Origin: Candidatus Brocadiaceae bacterium
GTDB taxonomy: Bacteria > Planctomycetota > Brocadiia > Brocadiales > Bathyanammoxibiaceae
Assembly: GCA_030018855.1 (NCBI GenBank)
Contig: JASEHG010000082.1
Span: forward strand, 1-8,347
DNA length: 8,347 nt
Direction of reading: 5' to 3'
How positions within the stretch are numbered: the stretch's first letter is position 1; every line of letters starts with the position of its first letter. Of this stretch, positions 1 to 4,887 are shown one piece after another. The notes beneath the pieces were generated by a model. The model was not told the DNA's origin. It was given only the letters and a program-made list of their open reading frames with translations, and searched no databases. The translations under genes were made by a program, and so were the position numbers.

Positions 1-319
1 ACCCAAAACCACAAAAAAAGTAGAATACAGAACACAGGAGACATACAGTCAAATTCTTCAGCGCAATGGCTATTGCATTCTTGGCCTGCACGGAACCTGC
101 CTGAAAGGCCGTGAAACCTACCTGCATGAAGAACACCATAGCAGAGGCGGCTATCACCCATAGAATATCCAGATTCCTCTTTATCTCCGCAAGGGAGGGC
201 GCAGTTTGGGCGTAAGCAACAGTAGATAGGAGGCAGCAGACGGTAAGCAGTAGGCAGGCACTAAAAATCTTGGATTTGAAATCTCCAACCCTTCGGCTTT
301 GCTCAGGACAAGTCTTCAT
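1..319 (-). CDS. amt: Ammonium transporter (Amt family), N-terminal part, cut by window edge
   Basis: Amt channels conduct ammonium/ammonia across the inner membrane. The 106 codons visible give a signal peptide (about residues 1-37, hydrophobic core KIFSACLLLTVCC and a likely cleavage after AYA), a short periplasmic stretch, then first-helix residues DILWVIAASAMVFFMQVGF and the conserved continuation QAGSVQAKNAIAIALKN. This matches the Amt pattern of LWV..A.LVFFMQ.GF followed by G.v.aKN....lKN. The rest of the gene, including the pore histidines, lies beyond the left edge. The ATG at 319 is preceded by AGGG six bases upstream, and no other ATG occurs before the first membrane helix. Residues 4-10 (CPEQSRR) are encoded by a REP-like repeat fragment inserted into the n-region of the signal peptide. 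The gene follows the aldehyde dehydrogenase on the same strand, about 150 nt downstream, and has its own promoter-like sequence. Whether a C-terminal regulatory domain follows cannot be seen. Confidence 0.85.
   Translation of the reverse strand, partial: MKTCPEQSRRVGDFKSKIFSACLLLTVCCLLSTVAYAQTAPSLAEIKRNLDILWVIAASAMVFFMQVGFTAFQAGSVQAKNAIAIALKNLTVCLLCSVFYFFCGFG
289..310. repeat. REP-like repeat fragment inside the amt signal peptide
   Basis: The plus-strand text CCCTTCGGCTTTGCTCAGG closely resembles the CCCTTCGCTTTCGCTCAGGG core of the elements at 2100-2121 and 2861-2881. Read on the minus strand it encodes CPEQSRR of the Amt leader, between MKT and the hydrophobic core. Confidence 0.5.
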
Positions 320-368
320 TTTACGACCCTGCAGAATAGTGGCGTATTACAAATACCCTACTGCTAAA

Positions 369-397
369 ATTATACTAGATAATGCCTGACTTGGCTA
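369..397 (-). promoter_or_regulatory. Putative sigma70-type promoter of amt
   Basis: On the minus strand there is a perfect -10 hexamer TATAAT (374-369) and a -35-like TAGCCA (397-392, four of six consensus positions) with a 17-nt spacer. The predicted start near 362 leaves a leader of about 43 nt before the amt ATG. The leader contains a small hairpin, GTATT-TGT-AATAC. No sigma54-type GG/GC promoter was seen here, although many amt genes use one. Confidence 0.5.
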
Positions 398-403
398 TAA
401 GAG

Positions 404-486
404 CTAGGGGGTAGGGAGTAGGAAGTAGGGGGTAGCAACCGTAACTAAGGTTTTACTACTCCCTACTCCCTACCCCCTACTCCCTA
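404..486. repeat. Inverted heptamer arrays (NTAGGGR) forming a long hairpin at the ALDH 3' end
   Basis: The plus strand at 404-435 reads as period-7 units CTAGGGG, GTAGGGA, GTAGGAA, GTAGGGG, GTAG. The minus strand of 455-486 reads CTAGGGA, GTAGGGG, GTAGGGA, GTAGGGA, GTAG. The arms match at 28 of 32 positions, all differences being purine transitions, around a 19-nt loop. The last five residues and the TAG stop of the aldehyde dehydrogenase are encoded by the right arm. In the minus transcript the arms would pair over 32 positions with two G-U pairs and two A-C mismatches. No U-tract follows, so it is not a classical intrinsic terminator. The minus strand at 484-461 also fits a G-quadruplex pattern. 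Confidence 0.9.
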
Positions 487-1909
487 GATTAAGTACCAGT
501 AATCTAGGCTCGGTCATCTCCTCAATGGCATATTTTATCCCCTCGCGCCCGAGTCCTGAGTCTTTAACTCCTCCATAGGGCATGTGGTCAGCCCTGAAGG
601 TCGGTACGTCGTTTATTATGACACTGCCCACCTCTAATGTCTTATAGGCGAGGAAGGCCCTCTGGAGGTCTCTGGTAAAGACCCCTGCCTGGAGGCCGTA
701 GCGAGTGCGGTTGACCTCCTCCAGCGCCTGCTCAAAGGAGTCAAAGGGGGATACGGTCACGAGGGGACCAAACACCTCCTCACAGCAGACCTTCATCTCA
801 GGTCTGACGTCCACCAGGACGGTCGGCTCAAAGAATCTGTCTGAGACGGGCTTACCGCCCACGAGGGCCGAGGCCCCCAGTGAGAGGGCCTCTCTTACCC
901 AGCCGTTCAGCCTCTCCACCGCCCCTTGAGAGACGAGGGGTCCGATTCTGGTCTCCTCTTGCATCGGGTCCCCCATCTTCAGGGACTTGACGCCCTCCAC
1001 CAGTTTAGAGAGGAACTGGGTGTAAATACCCTTATGGACGTATATCCTCTGGAGGGATATGCAGGTCTGTCCGCTATAGACATAACCCCCGTATATGCAT
1101 CGCTGTACCGCATATCCCAGGTCTGTATCCTCATCTACTATAGCCCCCGCATTTCCACCCAACTCCAGCACCACCCGTTTCTTTCCAGCCATGTCCTTTA
1201 GATACCAGCCGACTTGCGCACTCCCGGTAAAGGTGAGTAACCTGAGTCTGTCGTCTCTGACCATCCCCTCGGCCTGTGTCCCGGAACAGGGTAAGACGCT
1301 GAGTCCACCGGACGGTATCCCGGACCCCCGGACTATCTCTGCCAGGATAAGTGCGGTTAGCGGCGTAGCAGAGGCGGGTTTTATTATTATCGGGTTCCCC
1401 GCAGCCAGGGCAGGGGCCAGTTTGTGGCAGACGAGATTTAATGGGAAATTGAAGGGGGTAATCCCCAAGACAGGCCCCAGGGGGAACCGCCTCGTTAGTG
1501 CCAGGCGTCCCCTGGCCCCCTCCAGTAAATCCAGGGGGATTAACTCACCGCCCATCCGCCTGCACTCCTCTATGGCAAGTTGAACGAGGAAGACGGCCCT
1601 CTCTACCTCTATCCTGGAGTTTGAGATGGGCTTACCTGCCTCCAGGGTGATAGTCCTGGCCAGCTCTTCCCTGCGGTCTATAATCCCGGTTCTTATGCGG
1701 GATAGGATTTCTGCCCGCCGGTAGGTGGGAAGGGAGGCCATCTCTCTTGCCTCAGCCACGGCGCTACAAATGGCTTCTTCAACGTCTCCCTCCGTCGGCC
1801 TGGAGGTGATGCCCACCACTTCCCCATTGAAAGGGTTCTTTATCTCAAGGGGCTCGCCAGATTCCTTCCACTTCCCTGCCACCAGAAATTTGTACCTTTT
1901 TACGTCCAT
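470..1909 (-). CDS. NAD(P)-dependent aldehyde dehydrogenase (ALDH superfamily)
   Basis: The 479-residue length is usual for the soluble cytoplasmic ALDH family, which oxidises aldehydes to carboxylates with NAD(P)+. The active-site set is complete: oxyanion Asn154 in TPFNFPLN, cofactor-binding Lys177 in KPASATP, the FTGSAQVG turn (227-234), general base Glu249 in LELGGN, nucleophile Cys283 in SGQTC, and the EEVFGP motif (377-382). The overall pattern (FTGSAQVGWYLK, C-terminal MPYGGVKDSGLGREG) resembles the lactaldehyde/glyceraldehyde-3-phosphate dehydrogenase-like and ALDH21-like branch. The substrate is not determinable from sequence and neighbours give no clear pathway. ATG at 1909 has AGGG six bases upstream and a plausible promoter. 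The last five residues (LGSRG) and the stop are encoded by a heptamer repeat array, so the ancestral C-terminus was probably slightly different. The gene precedes amt on the same strand. Confidence 0.93.
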   Translation of the reverse strand: MDVKRYKFLVAGKWKESGEPLEIKNPFNGEVVGITSRPTEGDVEEAICSAVAEAREMASLPTYRRAEILSRIRTGIIDRREELARTITLEAGKPISNSRIEVERAVFLVQLAIEECRRMGGELIPLDLLEGARGRLALTRRFPLGPVLGITPFNFPLNLVCHKLAPALAAGNPIIIKPASATPLTALILAEIVRGSGIPSGGLSVLPCSGTQAEGMVRDDRLRLLTFTGSAQVGWYLKDMAGKKRVVLELGGNAGAIVDEDTDLGYAVQRCIYGGYVYSGQTCISLQRIYVHKGIYTQFLSKLVEGVKSLKMGDPMQEETRIGPLVSQGAVERLNGWVREALSLGASALVGGKPVSDRFFEPTVLVDVRPEMKVCCEEVFGPLVTVSPFDSFEQALEEVNRTRYGLQAGVFTRDLQRAFLAYKTLEVGSVIINDVPTFRADHMPYGGVKDSGLGREGIKYAIEEMTEPRLLVLNLGSRG

Positions 1910-1937
1910 TTAGTTCCCTACGTCCTTCCCCATAGAC

Positions 1938-1965
1938 AATATAGCATGGGTTGCCTGAAAGTAAA
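1938..1965 (-). promoter_or_regulatory. Putative promoter of the aldehyde dehydrogenase gene
   Basis: On the minus strand TATATT (1943-1938) carries an extended -10 (TGC just upstream). TTTACT (1965-1960) lies 16 nt further upstream as a -35 with four of six consensus bases. The predicted start near 1931 gives a leader of about 20 nt ending in the AGGG ribosome binding site. Confidence 0.5.
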
Positions 1966-1971
1966 TTGGCT

Positions 1972-1985
1972 AAATTGCGCAATTT
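1972..1985. promoter_or_regulatory. Perfect 14-bp palindrome upstream of the ALDH -35 (operator candidate)
   Basis: AAATTGCGCAATTT is a perfect dyad located 6 bp upstream of the proposed -35. The position would suit an activator or a repressor acting on the aldehyde dehydrogenase promoter. It lacks a loop, so a DNA-binding dimer site is more likely than an RNA hairpin. No regulator gene is present in the window. Confidence 0.35.
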
Positions 1986-2036
1986 TACACCCCATCTTGC
2001 CCCTGGGGAATCTTCTTTCAATACCTTTCACAAAAT

Positions 2037-2204
2037 GAGACCTCTGCAAAAGTCGCTACAGCACCCTTTGTCATTCTGAGCGAAGCGAAGAATCTCTAGA
2101 CCCTTCGCTTTCGCTCAGGGTGACACTTCGTGTCAGATTCTTTCCGCCTCAGGCGGACTTCGCTCCCGCAGAATGACAGGTGAGTGGAGTTTTTCAGAGG
2201 TCTC
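2037..2204. mobile_element. MITE-like element with terminal inverted repeats and 5-bp target duplication
   Basis: The 168-bp element starts with GAGACCTCTGCAAAAGTC and ends with the inverted counterpart (TIRs of 18 bp, two mismatches). It is flanked by the direct repeat AAAAT at 2032-2036 and 2205-2209, as expected for transposition with target-site duplication. It has no coding capacity. Inside are nested palindromes: GTCATTCTG near the left end (2070-2078) is mirrored by CAGAATGAC near the right end (2169-2177), and there is a CCGCC-TCA-GGCGG hairpin. A transposase would have to act in trans; none is present in the window. The element lies between the divergently read ALDH gene and the plus-strand gene of unknown function, ending 11 bp before the -35 of the latter's promoter. 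Confidence 0.8.
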
Positions 2205-2215
2205 AAAATATTTTG

Positions 2216-2243
2216 TTGACGCAACACGATTTTGTATTATAAT
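2216..2243 (+). promoter_or_regulatory. Strong sigma70-type promoter reading rightward
   Basis: TTGACG (2216-2221, five of six consensus positions) and TATAAT (2238-2243, perfect) are separated by 16 nt. It is the best promoter match I found. The predicted start near 2250 would give a leader of about 195 nt before the plus-strand gene at 2446, or a separate small RNA. Confidence 0.65.
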
Positions 2244-2445
2244 CGGTCTACTTTATGGACATAGGATTCTACTGCAGAAGGTTAATCTAGCACGTTAGGT
2301 TGCAAATCCGTCCGCCTTAGGCGGAGCGGACTGAAGTTGGGGGCTTCCTACATTCTTTTCTTTCCCGCTATTTATTAACTTTCCCCGTTTTTCCTTATGT
2401 TCCAATTACATTTGATTTAAACAGTTTCAGAAGGTGAATAACAAA
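2244..2445 (+). other. Long 5' leader with a stable hairpin; no riboswitch recognised
   Basis: This stretch separates the promoter from the probable GTG start. It contains a 10-bp stem (2307-2330: TCCGTCCGCC, loop TTA, GGCGGA then a bulged G and CGGA), which resembles the CCGCC-TCA-GGCGG hairpins of the neighbouring elements. A pyrimidine-rich stretch follows. A tiny in-frame reading stretch begins at ATG 2255 (MDIGFYCRRLI). I see no known riboswitch consensus, tRNA or attenuator with a U-tract. Confidence 0.4.
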
Positions 2446-2808
2446 GTGAACAACAAAATGACTGCTACTCCCAGAATGCTGTGGGGGCAAGGTGACAACG
2501 CTGTAATATCGTTTCTCCGTTGTTGGAGGATATTTCGTTCTATTAGAGGCCTAAGGCTGGGAGATAATTTCTTCCCCCACGTCTCAGGTAAGGCATTCAG
2601 GTTTTACTCAGCTAAAGAGCGGGACCGGGATACCCTTGTCAGGTTAAAATCTGTCATGTCCTGCATGGGGATGGAATGTGGCATTGAAGAAGGCATGGAG
2701 ATTATAAGCGTGCGTTCCACGGAGCTACAAAAGCAGTTCCAGCAGGAAGAGACCTCTGCGAAAGTCTACACAGCACTACTTGTCATTCTGAGTGAACCGA
2801 AGCCCTGA
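2446..2808 (+). CDS. Small protein of unknown function with repeat-derived C-terminus
   Basis: I do not recognise this 120-residue protein. The GTG at 2446 is chosen because AGAAGG (2429-2434) sits upstream at suitable spacing. An earlier GTG at 2434 overlaps that site and the ATG at 2458 is too far from it. The protein is basic and aromatic at first (FLRCWRIFRSIRGLRLGDNFF) and then becomes a mixed helix-like segment (residues ~62-98, with MSCMGMECGIEEGMEII). No signal peptide or clear membrane helix is seen. From about residue 102 the codons belong to a copy of the MITE-like repeat (EETSAKVYTALLVILSE), so the native C-terminus has probably been replaced. It is the only plus-strand gene here, converges with murQ, and has a strong promoter upstream. 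Coding status is plausible, not proven. Confidence 0.45.
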   Translation: MNNKMTATPRMLWGQGDNAVISFLRCWRIFRSIRGLRLGDNFFPHVSGKAFRFYSAKERDRDTLVRLKSVMSCMGMECGIEEGMEIISVRSTELQKQFQQEETSAKVYTALLVILSEPKP

Positions 2809-2923
2809 CCCTGAACGAAGCGAAGGGGAAGGGGAAGCTAAGAACCTGACATAGAATGTCACCCTGAGCGAAAGCGAAGGGTCTAGAGATTCTTTCCGCC
2901 TCAGGCGGACTTCGCTCCCTCAG
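2749..2923. repeat. Second, decayed copy of the MITE-like element
   Basis: It starts with GAGACCTCTGCGAAAGTC, matching the left terminus at 2037, and continues with a similar TTGTCATTCTGAG segment. A 33-bp block (2887-2919) is identical to 2135-2167. A 38-bp block (2857-2894) is the exact reverse complement of 2088-2125. The right terminal repeat is absent: the copy breaks off near 2920 and abuts a heptamer array. It fills the space between the convergent 3' ends of the unknown gene and murQ, where its hairpins could act on transcript ends in both directions. Confidence 0.7.
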
Positions 2924-2930
2924 ACGCCGT

Positions 2931-2958
2931 CCCCCCTGTCCCCTAATCCCTGGTCCCT
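2931..2958 (-). repeat. Heptamer array at the murQ stop codon
   Basis: The minus strand reads AGGGACC, AGGGATT, AGGGGAC, AGGGGGG, four period-7 units of the NTAGGGR-like family. The murQ TAG stop (2945-2943) lies across units two and three. The strand fits a G-quadruplex pattern (GGG-ACCA-GGG-ATTA-GGGG-ACA-GGG). Confidence 0.75.
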
Positions 2959-3905
2959 GAGCTAAGGGCCTTGCGGAGAAACCCTCCGTGCAGGAGTAGC
3001 CGTTTTCTGGCCGCCTTGTAATCCAGTTTCTGCAGGTGCATGAGGAGGGCGGTCTTGACCTGGCCGTGGGCCTTCTTCAAGAGGTCCCTTGTGGCACCTC
3101 GTCCCAGGCCAGTAACCTCCATGACTATCCGCTCCGCCCTGTCTGCCAGTTTGTCGTTGGTGGCCCGGAGGTCTACCATGAGGTTCCCATATACCCGCCC
3201 CATCTTAATCATGGCCCCCGTGGTAATGGTGTTGAGTACCAACTTGGTGGCCGTACCAGCCTTCATGCGGGTGGAGCCGGTAATCGCCTCGGGGCCGGTG
3301 ACGGGCCTGATGACTACGTCCACCGGGGAATCCAGTCTAGTGCTGGACACACAGGCGAGGAAGATGGTCTTTGCCCCCAGGTGGTGGGCCTCGGCGAGGG
3401 CGGCCTTTACGTAAGGGGTCGTGCCACCTGCCGCAATGCCCATCACAGTGTCCTTTGGACTTACTTTACATAGATGTATTACCCTTGCCCCTTCAAGGAG
3501 GTTATCTTCTGCGCCCTCTATGGAACGGAAGACCGCCTTTTTGCCCCCTGCTATTAGACCTCTAACCAGACCTGGCGGGGTGCCAAAGGTGGGCGGCATC
3601 TCTGAGGCATCAAGGATGCCCAATCTGCCACTGGTGCCTGCCCCGACGTAAAAGAGTCTCCCTCCCTTCCTGAAGGAATCCACCACCATATCTATCGCCC
3701 TGGCAATCTGCCTCCGCTCCCTGGCTACGGCCGTGGGGACCAGCTTGTCCTCCCGGTTGATTATATCTACAATCTCCAGGGTGCCCTTTGCGTCTATGTC
3801 CCTGGTGCGGGGGTTTTGTCTCTCCGTCAGGAGTTTACTGCGGTCGCATGTAGGGGCACGTTGCAACGTGCCCCTACTAGAGGGGATTGTCTCAGTTTGC
3901 TTCAT
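2943..3905 (-). CDS. murQ: N-acetylmuramic acid 6-phosphate etherase
   Basis: MurQ removes the lactyl ether from MurNAc-6-phosphate to give GlcNAc-6-phosphate and D-lactate, a cytoplasmic step of peptidoglycan recycling. The 320-residue protein has a SIS sugar-phosphate domain. It has the family signatures LLTERQNPRTRDID near the N-terminus, GAGTSGRLGILDASEMPPTFG (88-108), EGAEDN (130-135), TGSTRMKAGTATKLVLN and VYGNLMVDLRATNDKL. Glu102 and Glu133 correspond to E. coli MurQ catalytic Glu83 and Glu114. It is about 20 residues longer than usual at the N-terminus, and residues 11-19 (RGTLQRAPT) are encoded by a perfect 28-bp palindrome. The ATG at 3905 has only a weak ribosome binding site, so a start at the TTG inside the palindrome (residue 14) with AGGGG upstream is possible. 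It lies 36 nt after the CDF gene, probably co-transcribed. No murNAc kinase or PTS gene is adjacent. Confidence 0.93.
   Translation of the reverse strand: MKQTETIPSSRGTLQRAPTCDRSKLLTERQNPRTRDIDAKGTLEIVDIINREDKLVPTAVARERRQIARAIDMVVDSFRKGGRLFYVGAGTSGRLGILDASEMPPTFGTPPGLVRGLIAGGKKAVFRSIEGAEDNLLEGARVIHLCKVSPKDTVMGIAAGGTTPYVKAALAEAHHLGAKTIFLACVSSTRLDSPVDVVIRPVTGPEAITGSTRMKAGTATKLVLNTITTGAMIKMGRVYGNLMVDLRATNDKLADRAERIVMEVTGLGRGATRDLLKKAHGQVKTALLMHLQKLDYKAARKRLLLHGGFLRKALSSGTRD
3850..3877. repeat. Perfect 28-bp palindrome within the murQ 5' coding region
   Basis: Each half is GTAGGGGCACGTTG reading inward, and the 28 bp are perfectly self-complementary about the TTG|CAA centre with no loop. It lies 28 nt inside the annotated murQ start and is read through in frame. 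It resembles dispersed intergenic palindromes more than a gene segment. In mRNA it could form a strong hairpin next to the start codon. Confidence 0.85.
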
Positions 3906-3922
3906 CTCTTTTACTGCCCCAT

Positions 3923-3950
3923 ATCCCCTAGTCCCTACCCCCTAGTTCCT
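3923..3950 (-). repeat. Heptamer array at the CDF stop codon and murQ leader
   Basis: The minus strand reads AGGAACT, AGGGGGT, AGGGACT, AGGGGAT in period 7. The CDF TAG stop (3944-3942) falls at the first unit boundary. Minus-strand 3942-3917 fits a G-quadruplex pattern (GGGGG-TA-GGG-ACTA-GGGG-ATAT-GGGG) ending 11 nt before the murQ ATG. Confidence 0.75.
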
Positions 3951-4820
3951 GGGAAGCCATGGGTCAATATGTACAAAGGCCTTGTCCACGCTCTCAAGGG
4001 ATTCCAGCGCCCTTTGTACCTCCTTGCCTATACGGTGGGATTCGGTGGTGGAGGTCTCCCCGTCCACGTTTATGTGCATCTCCACGTGGATATAGTTCCC
4101 CACGTAGTGGGTCTTTACCTCGTTCAACCCTTTCACCCCTTCAATCCCCAGGGCCTTCTCCTTTAATTCTTTTATGAGTTCTTCACTAGCCTTCTTGCCC
4201 ATGAGGTAATCTATGTTCTCTACCCCGATGGAGTAGCCTGTGCGGATAATCCAGAGGCTGACCACCATGCCGAGGATGGGGTCAAGGAGGTAGTATCCAT
4301 AGTAGGCCCCCGTCATCCCCATCAGGGCCCCGAAGGCCACCAGGACGTCGTTTTTGCAATCCTTGGCGCTGGCAAGGAGGGCTGGGCTGTTGGCCTTTCT
4401 GCCGGCATTTTCCAGGTACTGTTTCATAGCGGCCTTTGTGCCGATGGTGACAAGGAGTACCAGCAAGGGGGCGATCCCAAAACTCACAGCCTCTCCACTG
4501 ATGAGGCGCGTGATGGACATGTGAATCAATTCCATCCCCGCCATGCCGGCAATCACGGCCACGATGAGGCCAGAGATGGGTTCTGCCCGATGGTGTCCGA
4601 AGGGGTGTCCCTCATCGGCCTTCTTGGCCGAGACCCGGACACTGATATAGACGGCAATGGAGGCCACAATGTCCGTAAAAGAGTCCATGGCCTCAGCAAG
4701 GATGATGAGACTGCCTGATTTAATGGCTATGACCATCTTGATGACGAACAGGAAGGCATTCCCATACATACCAAGCAGGGTAGCCTTGCGGGCGGGCTGT
4801 CTTTTGGCCACGGTGTCCAT
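3942..4820 (-). CDS. Cation diffusion facilitator family metal/proton antiporter, probably Mn2+-type
   Basis: The 292-residue protein fits the CDF family: inner-membrane antiporters exporting divalent metals, usually homodimers with six helices plus a cytoplasmic dimerisation domain. The helix-2 metal motif is Asp46-xxx-Asp50 (AMDSFTD). The helix-5 motif is Asp154-xxx-Asp158 (KDCKND), where zinc-type CDFs have His-xxx-Asp. An all-Asp site is typical of the Mn2+-transporting group, so Mn2+ is inferred. GHPFGHHRAEP (71-81) is the conserved loop after helix 2. The C-terminal domain (about 208-290) has the ferredoxin-like dimerisation pattern with His238, His245, His249, His262, and His284-Asp286 as candidate metal ligands. 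It lies 67 nt after livF, with a weak promoter in that gap, and precedes murQ by 36 nt. The stop is inside a heptamer array. Specificity for Fe2+ or Zn2+ is not excluded. Confidence 0.92.
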   Translation of the reverse strand: MDTVAKRQPARKATLLGMYGNAFLFVIKMVIAIKSGSLIILAEAMDSFTDIVASIAVYISVRVSAKKADEGHPFGHHRAEPISGLIVAVIAGMAGMELIHMSITRLISGEAVSFGIAPLLVLLVTIGTKAAMKQYLENAGRKANSPALLASAKDCKNDVLVAFGALMGMTGAYYGYYLLDPILGMVVSLWIIRTGYSIGVENIDYLMGKKASEELIKELKEKALGIEGVKGLNEVKTHYVGNYIHVEMHINVDGETSTTESHRIGKEVQRALESLESVDKAFVHIDPWLPRN

Positions 4821-4828
4821 TTGTCTTT

Positions 4829-4876
4829 TTAGGTAATACCTTAGGTTATTATAGTTTGCTATTGGCCCTCTTTACA
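4829..4876 (-). promoter_or_regulatory. Weak promoter and direct repeats upstream of the CDF gene
   Basis: The livF-CDF gap holds a perfect TATAAT on the minus strand (4853-4848) with only a poor -35 (TGTAAA, 4876-4871, 17-nt spacing). Downstream of the -10 are two similar nonamers, plus-strand TTAGGTAAT (4829-4837) and TTAGGTTAT (4841-4849), 12 bp apart, the second overlapping the -10. They could be an operator, for example for a metal-responsive repressor, but this is only positional inference. Confidence 0.3.
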
Positions 4877-4887
4877 GTATTCTTACC

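Noticed and set aside
404..486. Classical rho-independent terminator
   Set aside because: The hairpin is long and partly mismatched, overlaps the coding end and is not followed by a U-tract on the minus strand.
705..1583. Several plus-strand reading frames opposite the aldehyde dehydrogenase
   Set aside because: They overlap an intact ALDH with complete active-site motifs, have no family resemblance and no plausible ribosome binding sites; they are antisense shadows.
2255..2290. Leader peptide MDIGFYCRRLI upstream of the unknown gene
   Set aside because: It begins only a few bases after the predicted transcription start, has no ribosome binding site and no associated attenuator; chance is the simpler explanation.
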